A stretch of 64,000 nucleotides of DNA from contig JNEU01000986.1 of the NCBI GenBank assembly GCA_000697475.1, positions 1-64,000 on the forward strand, written 5' to 3'. The notes under the pieces were generated by a model. That model had not been told where the DNA came from, did not search any database, and saw only the letters and a program-made list of their open reading frames with translations. Made by a program: the position numbers and the translations under genes. Within the stretch, counting starts at the first letter, position 1, and each line of letters opens with the position of its first letter. The stretch is from Lichtheimia corymbifera B2541. Lineage: Eukaryota; Mucoromycota; Mucoromycetes; Mucorales; Lichtheimiaceae. Shown here in pieces: positions 1 to 11,459 of this stretch.

Positions 1-1045
1 AGTATGTCCCAGAGAACCATCTGACCCAGTTTCAAGTGCGAGATGGGGGATCCCAAGAAACTACATACTAATTGACTTTTTCATAAATCCGGCGCTTTCC
101 CAATTTCCGCTCATCATAGTAAACCCCACATTATGCTCTCCCTTTCGAAATTTTCAAATGAAGTGTGGGTTCTTTATTAATACAAAGTTGTTCAGCATGT
201 CCTAGAGCATATTGTGTGAAAGTTTGAGGTTCGAGACAGGCAATCTCAATATCATGCATTGATATCAGTGTATATGAATATGTCTGACTGCCTGACAGAT
301 TTAATTTCCACCTCTTCCACTCCCACTTTATTTCCCTCTTTTTCCCATTCTCAACTGTTGATGCATTCAACTACAACTACCATCTGCGAACGATTGTTCT
401 GCTTCACCCCATCAGGTCAATTCTATAGCTGTCTTGATCCGACTGCTTTTGACTGAATGGCAAGTTCCATGACGTGTGGACCCCACTACTGCAACACCCG
501 CATTCCTTGACACTGCACGTTCCTTGTACAATCTTCTGCCACAACCAATCGTAACAGCCTCATTCTAGCAGTTGCTATTAGCAAGCTCTTTTCTTCATTG
601 CACTCAAAAAGCGTTCACAGCCTTGTCACTCTACTACTACACACGCTCTTGCACACTTCTCCGCGACCAAACATACCAGCAGTTGCTATTGGCAAAGTCT
701 TTGCTCCCATGTCCCAAGTTACTTGCAGCAACTTGCTTCAGTACATACGAGTTCCAGTGGATGGGATGCCATATCAGCTATCAAGTTCACTGCAATGCAA
801 GCAATCTGCACTGGTTGAGCTACGATGGAAGACCAAGAACGCGATAGACCAACATCTGGATGGAAATGGATTGCATAGCAGCAACACTCTTGGAATTGCA
901 ATGGTTATGGATGGATGGGTTGAATCAAGTGCAGCGATGGGATATCCGGAATGTTGTTTTGGTTACTTGGCGCATCGTCAGCGGGAACAATGGATCGTAC
1001 CACGTGGATACGGCTGAGGATGTTGATGGATTGGATGGGATTGTC
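1..1045. repeat. Dispersed 1-kb non-coding repeat, copy A (cut by window start)
   Basis: This stretch aligns by eye, in the same orientation and almost end to end, with about 56737-57810. Shared blocks include the segments at 19-110, 150-235, 262-400, 600-660 and 700-735. No long reading frame is conserved between the two copies, so it is not an obvious protein-coding duplication. The left end is cut by the window, and the right boundary is approximate because similarity fades near 1045. It could be a non-autonomous mobile element or a remnant of a segmental duplication; no terminal repeats or target-site duplication can be defined here. Confidence 0.75.
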
Positions 1046-1674
1046 GAGTGGTCTTTTATCTTTGACGAGAGGTGTTGTTCAGCCATGATACTAGAGTACT
1101 CGATTCAATGTATGCAGCAGCTATTATCATGGATGATGATGGCAGCATCCAAGAACACATGACACAATTATCCCCTGTTCACCTCACCTTTTCGATATGC
1201 TATTCCTGTAACATATTTGCTTGATAAACGTCCATACCATGTATACTATTCTTCGACTTATTCATTGAACGAAAATTGGATCCAACATGAAAGGGGATAT
1301 TGTGCTATCAGCTCAAATGTGCGAGATGTGGATCACTTGGTTGGCTTTTGGATTGAAAGGAGGGTGGGAATTTGAAGTCGGGAAGCGATACTGAGAATCA
1401 CTCATGTCAAGATGGATTTTCCCGTTTGTCACGGTATTACATTCATTGGTGGTAGTGATATAGTCAGGGTATCTGGGGAGGAGTGTAGACTAAGTGGTAT
1501 GCAGCTGCGTTGTGGATTTCATTGAGCGACAAAAAAACTTTTATTATTACACTGACGAGCATTTGCGTCAAAGATTGATGATGGGGGTATATTATTAAAC
1601 TTGAGCATCGACACTAATTATCAGACTTTTTAAGATAAGAAAAGAAATAAGCATGGAATTTGTTGTGCATAGGA
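1046..1674. other. Gene-free interval
   Basis: No supported gene is seen between the repeat and the 3' end of the leucine-zipper gene. Open frames here are short and lack family features or good splice partners. Confidence 0.5.
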
Positions 1675-2643
1675 TTAGGATGATGGTGGTGGTTGGGGCA
1701 TGTTGTCGTTGGTGGTGGACCATATCATTGGTGCATATTGTTGAGATAGCGTAACAACGTCCATGTTGTAGCATGTCAAGTTGTACATGGCTGGGTCACT
1801 GAACATGTCAAAGAACATCGGATCCTGGGGCATATAGAAAAATGATGAACCTGCTGGATCCTCGTCCATTGGTGTAGTCACACCTCCTGTGGCTGCTTGT
1901 TCTGTGGTAAAAGCCATTGGCATGTTCGTTGCTGAGGCTGCTGCAGCAGCAGCAGCAAAGGCTGCCATTGCTTCATTTTCATACGTAAACATCATATCCA
2001 TCGGCTGTTGTTGTTGTGGTAGATCAACAGGCTGATCAACAGGCTGCTGCTGCTGCTGATGATGAGTTATTGGGATATTGTTGAAATAGTTTTGTTGATC
2101 CAAAACAATAGGCGGTGATGGTAATGATGGTGATGGAGATAAGGTATCAACGGCCGATGATATCGGTGTCGACAATGGAGCTTCTGCTCCCAGTGTTTCT
2201 TTGTTATATACTTCTTGCGATTTCAACTCCTTGAGCTTTTTCTCAAGCTTGACAATTTGACGCTCGAGATGGACCACTTGAAGGCCAAGATCGTCGTATG
2301 CACCGAGCAATTCTTTTTCTTTTTCACTTAGTCGCAATGGATTGCGTAGACGTTCCATTTCAGATTCGCTACTCGCATAAGCATGTTGTAAGCTGTCAAA
2401 CATGACATTGATCGTTGCGAGTGTGTCGTATGTAAATGTGAGCTCAGATTCAAGTTTGACTATCTCTTGTTGTTCTGAGGGAAGGGATGCTGGGCACGTG
2501 GTTGATGGTGAGGGGGTGAGCTGTGGCGTGGTAGCTGTGGTGTGATGCTTATGCATGTTCCCTGATTCGGTAGTATGATGGGCTGCCCATTTAAGTGTTC
2601 GTGGCATGCCATTATGTGATGGAACAAGAACAGTTGTCGACAT
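1675..2643 (-). CDS. Leucine-zipper/coiled-coil protein with Gln- and Ala-rich tail (putative regulator)
   Basis: A single-exon gene of 322 codons starting at the ATG at 2643. The open frame runs upstream to 2886, but a TATA-like motif on this strand (2738-2747) lies inside that extension, so the downstream ATG is preferred. Around residues 85-165 the protein is predicted coiled coil, with leucines at heptad spacing in the segment ending LERQIVKLEKKLKEL. The region before it (ERLRNPLRLSEKEKE) is charged but is not a clear bZIP basic motif. The C-terminal half is low-complexity, with poly-Gln, an alanine run and many Met/Pro/Asp residues, as in transcriptional activation regions. Function is not recognised; a degenerate bZIP-like regulator is one reading, a structural coiled-coil protein another. 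Confidence 0.6.
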   Translation of the reverse strand: MSTTVLVPSHNGMPRTLKWAAHHTTESGNMHKHHTTATTPQLTPSPSTTCPASLPSEQQEIVKLESELTFTYDTLATINVMFDSLQHAYASSESEMERLRNPLRLSEKEKELLGAYDDLGLQVVHLERQIVKLEKKLKELKSQEVYNKETLGAEAPLSTPISSAVDTLSPSPSLPSPPIVLDQQNYFNNIPITHHQQQQQPVDQPVDLPQQQQPMDMMFTYENEAMAAFAAAAAAASATNMPMAFTTEQAATGGVTTPMDEDPAGSSFFYMPQDPMFFDMFSDPAMYNLTCYNMDVVTLSQQYAPMIWSTTNDNMPQPPPSS

Positions 2644-2737
2644 GATAATGTGTGAGTGAGAATGTGAGAAAATGTGGTAAAGAATAAAAGAGGATGACGG
2701 TGGGGAACAAAAAAAAGATGGCATTGACATGTCAAGC

Positions 2738-2747
2738 TTATATATAA
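2738..2747 (-). promoter_or_regulatory. TATA-like box of the leucine-zipper gene
   Basis: Read on the minus strand the motif is TATATAAG-like. It lies about 95-105 nt upstream of the chosen ATG at 2643, a sensible distance for a fungal core promoter. Confidence 0.35.
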
Positions 2748-3429
2748 TTCCCAAGCCAACCCCCATCAGTGTGAACCCCCGTTTGGGTATCTCCCCCCCT
2801 ATGATGAAGTACGATCCAAAAAGGGAGATCAACGCAGCTACGTAATTGACCTCCTCACCCTGCATGAATGCCGCGTGTAATCCCATTATTATTAATTTTA
2901 GCCGTGCTCCTAGCAGACCCCTGATTTACACACGGCCTGTCGTCTATTGTTATCCCTTTGGCATATTGTCACCATATCCTTTCTTTCGTTATTGTCAATG
3001 GCAAAGCGGTGGTATGTGCGGATGCGCCACTTATCTCCGTTTTGCGTAACCCCGATGGGTAACATTAACGCCGACTTTTCGGGATGCAGCCGTTGTTTCT
3101 GAGCTTATTGTTGTTTGTGCCACAACCAACTCACACAGCACAGGTATACGCATGCACAGCATTTGGCAGCAGCAGTAGATTCTGTCATCCCATGTACACA
3201 AAAAATGCCTGTGCGTCCTTACATTTTCAGTAAATCTATGCGTACCATTTGTTCTAGAATACTGCTCTGCAATCCACAACAGCCACATCCACTGAAAATG
3301 ATGACGCCAGCTTTCGTTGATAAGATGCAGCTTGTGATCAATGGTGGCAAGCACAGGTCACATCTCCTCCATGATTGACTTTTTGGCTGCACCGTCACCA
3401 CTCCCTTGCTGCCCTGACTTTTGAAAAGG

Positions 3430-3436
3430 TATAAAA
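3430..3436 (+). promoter_or_regulatory. Orphan TATA box (TATAAAA)
   Basis: A clean TATAAAA followed by a pyrimidine-rich stretch. The first downstream ATG (3483) opens only a 21-codon frame. It may drive a short transcript or non-coding RNA, or may be fortuitous. The rest of 2890-3840 shows no other supported gene. Confidence 0.25.
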
Positions 3437-3840
3437 GACGCGTCTTTTTTTCTTCAGCTTTTACATTTCTTCCCAACAAGCAATGCTATCATTCATTGCT
3501 TCCCTCACTCAATACCTCTTTTATTTTCCTTTTCAGAAGTCAACATAAATGAACTCCCTAAATTCTAATCCATACAGCCACACATATTATACGTGATGCG
3601 CATTACAGCTACAGCAGATATGAAACCAAGACAATGATGGCGGTGGTGGTGGTGTTGTGTGTGTGTAGGACGATGCATGGGACTCGGAACGGAATCTGGA
3701 TTGTATGCATGGTCAATGAATAATTAATGATGGGTACGATAACATTACGTCAAGATATTAAAGAAGCTTTGTGATGCGGGGTGTGCAAGGGCAAACAAAA
3801 GACGTAATGTGTGCATGAAGCATGATGATGCCACAATGCA

Positions 3841-4011
3841 TTATGATGTCATAAGAGATCGTTGCGGGTATATCGGGAAAGGTATGATGTCATGGTATAC
3901 CTTAAATAGTAATCCCGTCAGACAAGCTGTGATAAGGGTGATATAGAGAGGGATGTCATAGGTAAATATGTGTGAGGTGCGCCTCATTCCGGGGTGGCGG
4001 AATGGTGTCAT
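3841..4011 (-). CDS. Possible small single-span membrane protein
   Basis: An open frame of 56 codons from an ATG at 4011. It has a basic N-terminus (MTPFRHPGMRRTSH), one hydrophobic segment (IPLYITLITACLTGLLF) and a short tail. The layout resembles small mitochondrial inner-membrane proteins, but no family is recognised. A GTATAC donor-like site follows LLFK, so the true 3' end could lie in another exon. The next in-frame upstream start is a GTG at 4026, not an ATG. Support is limited to composition and topology; transcript evidence would decide. Confidence 0.3.
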   Translation of the reverse strand: MTPFRHPGMRRTSHIFTYDIPLYITLITACLTGLLFKVYHDIIPFPIYPQRSLMTS

Positions 4012-4357
4012 TGACGCTTTGGCCACACATCATTTACCACTTTTGCATCATTCCTCTGCCTCCGTGTCCCCCTTCTTTTTCATCATAGCAGCCACATACA
4101 TGCGTCCCCATTCACATCATACTCGCACGCTGTTGCTATGACGTTACCACCCACCCCTTATCCCTGTTTTTTCATTCACTTATCCCCTGCCAGGCTGTTT
4201 GCTTTCCTTCCCAACTCACTTTAGCCCTTGACAGTGCCTGTTTTCATCCACCCGTTGTTTCATTTTCTTAGTAAAGCAATGCCGCGTTTCTTTTTCTTGT
4301 TGTCATATCGTCCCCTTCTTCTCCTTGGTATGCAATGACAACAATCATTTTATCATA

Positions 4358-4372
4358 TATATATATATATGA
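4358..4372. repeat. (AT)n microsatellite
   Basis: A short run of alternating A and T in the intergenic stretch upstream of the DysF peroxin gene. The remainder of 4030-4674 is pyrimidine-rich and shows no other feature. Confidence 0.6.
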
Positions 4373-4674
4373 CCATTGTTCCTGTTGATATTATTGATAT
4401 ACTACAATGACCACCCTTATATTCCCCATTGCTGATACTGTGACAGTAGAGGGTCATTGGTACACTCCTTCACTGCAAGAGCCATTGGCGTCGTTGTGTG
4501 ACACCAACATCACATGTGTAATATCAAAGTAGCCAGTCAAAACCGAGCAAGGTGTTGAAACGTTCGCTGTTTTTTTTTATTCCTCTCTCACGGATAGTTG
4601 ACTCCGTATATTCCTTTCACACATTTATTCACTTCTCCGTTCCTTTTCTTAACTACTTATATATTCCCCTTTAC

Positions 4675-6313
4675 ATGTCAGTGGCACAGCCAGACACTAA
4701 AACTACCACCTCCACCACCTTCACCACCAAGAATGGCACAACTACGGTGCATTTGCCCTTTCTCGAACTCGTAATTCGACATGCCAAGCAAGGGATTGAC
4801 CAAATTAAGACCTGGACAACTTGGGAACAACCACAAAATGCCGTCCTCGCTCTTGCATTCTGGTGCTTGTTGTGTCTCCATTTCTGGACCGTGTTGATTT
4901 ACATTGTTCCCTTACTGCCTCTTTTATGGACGATGCAACGCTGGCCCACACCAACAGCTGAAGAGGATAAGGACAGCAAACGTAACAGCAGCTTGTATCA
5001 GCAGCAACATATCGATATATCAGTGATTGATTGCGTGGTTGCCCTCGAGAACATGATCCGAACGTCAGTGGAGTCCTTGCAATGGGAAAAGCATCCAAAC
5101 AAAACCAAAAAGATGTTCCTTGTATTGGTGTATGCCTATGTTTGCTGGGTGACAGCACATCAGCTCGTCGATACGTGCCATATTGTCATGGTTACGGGCA
5201 TTTTGATGTTGACTTGGCAAAGCCCATGGATGATCAAAGCACGCGAATCTGCAAGATACCCTTTATCCATTCTCACAGCCATTTTCCTTGGTTCGGTCCA
5301 GACCAATTCAGACACTTGCAGCTTGGCACACCATGTATTGACTCATCAAGATAAAGTGATGCGACGAGCAACCAATAATCCAGACTTTGTATTTGTGTTG
5401 GTTGAAAATCAGGTATGTATCAGGTTATATTGGGAGAATGACATGTATATTCATGATCATGGTTTAGCGTTATCTTGGACAATGGCAAACTCCTAGTCTT
5501 CCATTCGATTTTCCCCCATGGACCGATGAAGCAGGCTTTTCAGTGCAGCCCAAATCAACATTTACTCTTCCTTCTTCAGTGGTTCAGACAGTAGCAGCGA
5601 ATGCCGAATACAAAAAGACCTGGACATGGCAGTGGATGGATCCCGAATGGCGTTTGGAGGATGATGAACAAGGCAAACGTGACGAACTTGGATGGGAATA
5701 TGGTACAATGGTGTGGACAATGTTTGACCGAGTTAACAAGGGATGGCTCTCGACTCGTCGTCGTCGTTGGATTCGTCGTGCTACCATTGAATATCGTGTC
5801 GAGGTGACCAATTCTAAATTATCTTCCACGTCTTCACCTTCTTCACCAAGACCTACTTCGATCATCACAACCTTGGAATCTGCAGATACTAACCATGTCA
5901 CAGTCAACAACAACAGCAACAATCATCAACGTCCACCATCGACATCTATTAATCATGCATCATCTCCTATCCAATCTCCAACGACACAATCTTTCTATGT
6001 CGACAGTGTTACCAGCCCCACTGTGAGCCCTCGCACGAGTACAGCATCTATTTTCAGACAAGAAAACCCACGAAGAGACACATTTGGAATTCCTCGCATG
6101 AGTCAATCCACAATTACCGTGAATGATCATAATAACAGCACTTCTATCACACGTTCACGATCCCCCAGCCTATATTCAACACCTGCCATAGGCGATAATA
6201 CCACCACCACTTCACTCGCTTCTACAGTGTCGGATAACAACAACAAGCGTATCAGCCGTGAGCCATCCAAGAAACGACGCGAAGCTGTTTGGAAAAGTAT
6301 AGTGCGTACTTGA
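4675..6313 (+). CDS. Peroxin of the DysF family (Pex23/Pex24/Pex30-like)
   Basis: Two exons, 4675-5412 and 5468-6313, joined in phase 0 across a 55-nt GTATGT...TTTAG intron; 527 aa. The N-terminal half has hydrophobic membrane segments (about residues 60-85 and 145-180). The middle carries a dysferlin-type pattern: FVFVLVENQ, then PPWTDE, then TWTWQWMDPEWRLE and DELGWEYG, the paired Trp-rich signature of fungal DysF peroxins. Family members sit in the ER or peroxisome membrane and control peroxisome number and size. The last 200 residues are Ser/Thr/Asn-rich and end in a basic patch (KKRREAVWK). The start is the first ATG in frame; earlier frame is open but lacks an ATG. It converges with an acyl-CoA synthetase bearing a peroxisomal-type C-terminus. 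Yeast subgroup cannot be assigned by eye. Confidence 0.75.
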
Positions 6314-6483
6314 TAGGGTTCTTTATAATATTATATCCATTGTCCATTACTCTTTATTCAATTGTGTGTATGGGTTTGGGAAAATTGATATCTGGGCTTG
6401 GCATTGACATGTGAAGGGTTTGATTACCCCACACCATTCCCTGGGAGATTCCCAATAATCCCTTTCTCTCTCTTCTATACATA

Positions 6484-9307
6484 TTAGAGCTTGGCTTTTC
6501 CTTGCTTTACTTGCTGTAACTCTTTTGATCCAAAGGGAGTATAGGTGTCACCCACTAGCCAATATAAGGGCTGATCCTCAGGCACATTGTCAATGCCTTG
6601 CTTTTGCAGCTCATATTTTTGCTGCTTGAAAGTACCAGTGATTGTCATCTCGGGAAGGAATCGTAAGAAGCGTGGGATAGCATATCGTGGCAAACGTTTG
6701 CTCATGTGCTGATACAGGTCACTCATGTCAAGGCTCGTGACACCTGGTTTGAGAACAATGGCTGCCATGCCTATTTACAATTATGTGTAAGATGATGGAC
6801 AGCTTTACAAAATTAGGCATATATACCTGCTCGACCATCATGATTGGGGACAAGTGTACCATACACATTCACCTCGGCAATTCCTGGATAGTTGGACATG
6901 GCATGCGATACTTCTGTTGTTGCCACATTCTCACCGTGCCTGTATTACTTACATAAGAATCTTCGCTACTCCATATCAATGAATCCTTACCATCTAAATG
7001 TATCTCCAAGTCGATCATCAAAGTAGTAGTACGAGTTCTTTTCGTACCGGATCAAATCACCGGATCGAAAGTAACTACAAGAGGAACATGGTGAATAAAA
7101 AGAGGTAGCTGACAAAATGTAGAATAGCACTTACGCATCACCTTTGATGAATGCATCCCGTAAGATCTTTTTGTTGGTCGCCTTTTTGTTTTCAAAGTAC
7201 CCAGTAAACGGCGTGAGGTCGAGATTATCAAAGCGTGCAATAAGTTCACCAGATTCACCAGGGGCACACTACAATGGAATACTGACGTTAGGCAATGGCG
7301 TTTCTTTTTCTAAATAAACACAATACCTCGACGCAAAATCCTTGTTTGTTCCGATATGGTTCCTGAGTGATTGGATCAATCTTGATAATCTTGCTACGGC
7401 CACGAGATAACAAGCGCATCAACAAGCCATGCTGACCAATAGCCCCAGCTCCTTTGCCATCTTTGCTATTGACGAAAAAGATACCAAGGCCTTCGGTAGC
7501 TGCATAAAACTCCACCACATTACGGATGCCAAATCTGTATTAAATCCATTAGCGGCTTGTCTCCATGGATTCAATGATATACTCACCGCTCTCGCATAGG
7601 TTTCCAGACCTCGTATCGCATGCCATTTCCGAAAATAAGGCGTAGAGAATGCTTTTTCTCGAGTGGATGAGGTGGCTGGTTGACCAAATATCTGCAGAGC
7701 TCTCCAATGTACTATCAAAAGCCAACGTGTGAGTATTGGTGATGAGCTCTCTCTCCTATATGATAATTACTTACGTGAAAGATGGTCACTTTGTATTTGT
7801 AAATGTCATCCCAAAAGCGACTGACTGAAAACTTGCGAGCAATGACAATTGAGCCACCACCGACCATAGTAGCACACAGAGACACAATCACTATGCGCCT
7901 TTTAGTTAATCGTTGTTGACTTTGAATCCCAGAGACAACTTACAACCAGAGCTGTGAAACATTGGAAGGCATGTATATGTGATATCAGTAGAACGTGTTT
8001 GTGCCATAGCTGCCATAGCCCAGCAACTGACTATGGTATATAATTAGTCTCAAATATCGATGTTAAGGATGTTTTGTACTTACGATTCGTCCTGTAATGC
8101 GTGAGGATAGCAGCCTATGTGGAATAGGTATATACGCATTAGACAGCTGTGGGGTGTTTGAATTCACATATCCCGCTAGTATTCTTACCTTTGGCATGCC
8201 TGTAGTACCACTATCGTTAAACGAAATGAGTATCAGCAATAGTGTATAATGATATCACTCTCTCTCTTATATACCTGGTATAGATCAATAATGCGGGATC
8301 TTCAGGGCCTTCGACCATGAGCAACTTTTTGTCCGTGTCATCAGAGCTAAAACCGGCTAGGATTTCCTCTGTGATCATGGGGAATTTGTCCGTGTAACCT
8401 TCACCATAACCATACACAACGACCCCATCCAGGCTGCTTGAAGCCATTTGAACTTGCTCAGTGTATTGTGGGTCAAACAAAAACAGGCGTGCTTTCGATA
8501 CTTGGACACAATGCACCAGCGACTCTCCATTGAGATTGGTATTAAGCAAAGATGGTATAGCTCCAATTTTAAGAATAGCAAGCCAGGTCACCATAAACAG
8601 CGGGTGGTTTGGATGCATCATGCAAACCACGTCTTTTTCACACATTATACGCTGTTAGCCATTGCCATTGATACTTTCCCATTGAACATATATACCTCTT
8701 GGCTTGACATTTTGAGTGGTCAACAACCAACGTGCCTACGTATGAAATGACGATGGTTATACAAAGTGGACTATTTTTCATGATAGTATGACTATCTCCT
8801 ACTAGACTTACCAAACGGTTTGATGCTATTTTCAATAAGAAAAGAGGCCGATGTGTAGAGTAAACGAGTTAACATGTTGCATAACAGGACTTGTACCTGC
8901 ATTATATTACCTTGTTCAACTTGTCGAAAAGTGTATGTTTTATCCTCAAAGTAAAGAAAGATGCGATCGGGTGTCGCTTTAGCCTTTTCTTCGAAACGAT
9001 AATAGAGATGCTCGCGTTGTTGTCGAATAGCTGCTCGCACCCTAATTTTTATGCATTGCTGGATTAATTCACGGTAGCAGAATGCTGTTTATGAGATCAT
9101 TACTTGAGTGCTGAACCAAGAGCTACTCGCAGCTGGTGAATGTCGTTTCGGATATGGGTACTTGAGTCAAGAATGTATCCACCAAGAACACCACCGGCAA
9201 CAGCAGTGGCAACTGTCACTGTAATATGATCGTCATGTTAATCTCCGCAGTGTTACGATCATAAAATCCAGGCCAAAATAGGTGCTCGCATACGTACCAG
9301 GATCCAT
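6484..9307 (-). CDS. FAT1: Very long-chain acyl-CoA synthetase / fatty acid transport protein (FAT1/FATP family)
   Basis: Sixteen exons on the minus strand: 9298-9307, 9104-9218, 8911-9041, 8812-8825, 8696-8735, 8275-8632, 8189-8210, 8084-8114, 7944-8030, 7775-7890, 7587-7711, 7327-7534, 7135-7268, 6991-7074, 6827-6939, 6484-6770. Every junction keeps frame, giving 624 aa, normal for the family. The AMP-binding signature YTSGTTGMPK is assembled across a splice near residues 221-230. FATP hallmarks follow: VVEFYAATEG, FRSGDLIRYEKNSYYYF, then DDRLGDTFRWHGENVATTEV near 480-500. The enzyme activates long and very long fatty acids to CoA esters and couples this to uptake. An N-terminal hydrophobic stretch (VTVATAVAGGVLGGYIL) fits membrane anchoring. 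The last residues are AKL, a PTS1-type peroxisomal signal. Two exons are very small (10 and 14 nt), so the 5' part is less certain. Confidence 0.9.
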
Positions 9308-9704
9308 GTTTAATTGTTAGCAAGTGAGAGAAAAAGAGCAAGCGAGCGTTATCCCAGAGATTGGATTTCCAAAGGTCTTTTAATCTCCCACGTGTGCATA
9401 GGTAAGGGGTGTGTGGATGAATCATCAGTTTCCCGCGATGCAATGACAAATAGGGAAAGAGCTCTCTGTATAACATAGTAACCCCACACAATGAATGCCG
9501 CGCTGCCATGAAAATCACTCACACACCGACACTCACTCACGTACAAAATATGTAAGCCATCATGCACAATGAAAGTCAAATGTTATTATTACCACAACTT
9601 GTAAATAACACAGTAGCAAGCGATATTATTATCTTATGGTTGAATATAAAGGGTGGGAAATGCAAAGTAGAGGGAGATGAGGGTAACTATTATTACTGCT
9701 ACTA

Positions 9705-11459
9705 TTACCACAGGATATCGACGAGGTTGCTTAAGCGCAATGCACCAACAACACCGAGCATAAAGAGAGAAGAACCTTGGTATAACCATTTCTCGTTGAC
9801 AGCGCCATAGACCCATTGCAAACCGTAAATGAACTCGAAAAGATACAAGTAAATCCAGTCCTGCTGCCAACCCATGAATACTGTTATAGGGAGAAGGCCA
9901 ACGAGGATGCTGCATGCCAGAGATCGCAAACCTTGAGCGTGTTCTTGCATAGATTCAGTGGCTAATATCCACAAGATGCCAAAGAAGAAGCTGATGTAGC
10001 AAATATTTGAGCCAAGAGCATTGATTTCGGAAAATTGAGGATGGATCAAGGGCCAAACAGCGATAGGCACGATCGAAGCAAGGTAAACGAGGATAGTGAA
10101 TAAGGCGATACGGAACGTACAATTCTTGACAGGCGTAACGCACACCATCCAATCATCTCTTGCTGAACCAGTAAAGGCGAGTTGAACACGACCCACGGAC
10201 CAATTAAGACTTGTACCCATCTTCAATGCACTTCCACGATAACGCGCCGTCAATAAGCGGCCCACATACATGCATGTGATAGGACCCATACCACTCAGGA
10301 ACATGATACCGATGGAGATCATCAACTCGAGAAATAGCGTGTAAAAGATATGGACGTCTTTAGGCTGGATATCGGCAAGTCGTGACCTTGAAGTGCTCTC
10401 AATCACAAGTCCTGAAGAATATCCAACCTGGAGGGGTGCTGGTAGATCGGATACGTCGCTGATCAATTCATGTGCAACTGCAATATTGTATCCCATGGCA
10501 ACCAGTGCTTGTTCTTCATAGATGCGTCTTGACATTTTAACAGCACGTACAATGCCAAAGTAAATGATGAATGCACGTGATATGTCGTAGATTGAATAGG
10601 GTGTTGATTCACCAGGTACATCGAATGCATTGAGTTTGAGGCGTTCAAGCATGGCTGGGATACGAGAATGGATACGATCCATGGTTTCATTACGTCGTGT
10701 AGCATCTTCCTGATCCTGATCATCCTCACTTGCTGATAGCTGCTTGATCAACTCATTGGGGTGCATGGCGTCTTTTCTTAGCAGCGTCAGGATAGCATCA
10801 TCCGATTGGAAAGTCAATAGCCGTATCCGGTCAATAATCCGTCGATCCCATTCGTTTGTTTCTTCACTTTTGACCACCTTGTCACACATGCTATCGATCA
10901 TTTCGGCGCACAGCTTGATTGCTTGCAGATTGGTAATACCACGAAGGCGTTTGGTGAGATCATCTGATAAAAACTCAATAGCACGACCATCGATTTCTTG
11001 TCGGAGGATACATTCAGGTCGATGCACTGCCTTAAAAACCTTCCCATCCGCGTGATGATAATCGGTCACCAGTGAATAAAACATATTGGGGAGAATAGGA
11101 CAACGAGGTTCTGGCGTCATGAGACATCGACCATTTGGAAGATACTCCTGTGGATCCTCTTCATTGATACAGTTGGGCACAAAGGTCTTTCCATCCAACA
11201 AAATATAGCTGTTCGGCATACGACGCGTATGAAACGACTTGATCATCATCCGTATCCACCGTGTATCAAGTCCAATCACGACGTTTGTGCCTGATAATCC
11301 ATGTTCAGCCAAACGACTCGTAAAAGTCAATAGCACGTCGCAAAAGGGCAGTTCGTCCACGTATCCAGCCTGGGATCCACTTCGTAGTGCAGCAGCTGCA
11401 CCAAGCACAAGACTCAATGTCCAGTTGGATAAACTTGTCGCATGCAGCAATTGTGTCAT
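9705..11459 (-). CDS. Multi-pass membrane protein of unknown function
   Basis: One uninterrupted frame of 584 codons from an ATG at 11459. The first 300 residues are mostly soluble and charged, with helical stretches. The C-terminal 270 contain about seven hydrophobic segments, for example FLELMISIGIMFLSGMGPI, IALFTILVYLASIVPIAVW and YISFFFGILWILA, so it is probably an integral membrane protein. No catalytic motif or transporter signature is recognised. Lack of introns sets it apart from its intron-rich neighbours, although in-frame stop-free introns cannot be excluded. Its upstream neighbour Utp17 is divergently placed about 1.8 kb away. Confidence 0.7.
   Translation of the reverse strand: MTQLLHATSLSNWTLSLVLGAAAALRSGSQAGYVDELPFCDVLLTFTSRLAEHGLSGTNVVIGLDTRWIRMMIKSFHTRRMPNSYILLDGKTFVPNCINEEDPQEYLPNGRCLMTPEPRCPILPNMFYSLVTDYHHADGKVFKAVHRPECILRQEIDGRAIEFLSDDLTKRLRGITNLQAIKLCAEMIDSMCDKVVKSEETNEWDRRIIDRIRLLTFQSDDAILTLLRKDAMHPNELIKQLSASEDDQDQEDATRRNETMDRIHSRIPAMLERLKLNAFDVPGESTPYSIYDISRAFIIYFGIVRAVKMSRRIYEEQALVAMGYNIAVAHELISDVSDLPAPLQVGYSSGLVIESTSRSRLADIQPKDVHIFYTLFLELMISIGIMFLSGMGPITCMYVGRLLTARYRGSALKMGTSLNWSVGRVQLAFTGSARDDWMVCVTPVKNCTFRIALFTILVYLASIVPIAVWPLIHPQFSEINALGSNICYISFFFGILWILATESMQEHAQGLRSLACSILVGLLPITVFMGWQQDWIYLYLFEFIYGLQWVYGAVNEKWLYQGSSLFMLGVVGALRLSNLVDILW

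Noticed and set aside
2644..2886. Upstream extension of the leucine-zipper frame to 2886
   Set aside because: A TATA-like box lies inside it, and the added sequence has no continuity with the protein's composition.
9216..9579. Minus-strand ORFs upstream of the FAT1 gene
   Set aside because: They overlap the first intron and promoter of FAT1 and have no features of their own.
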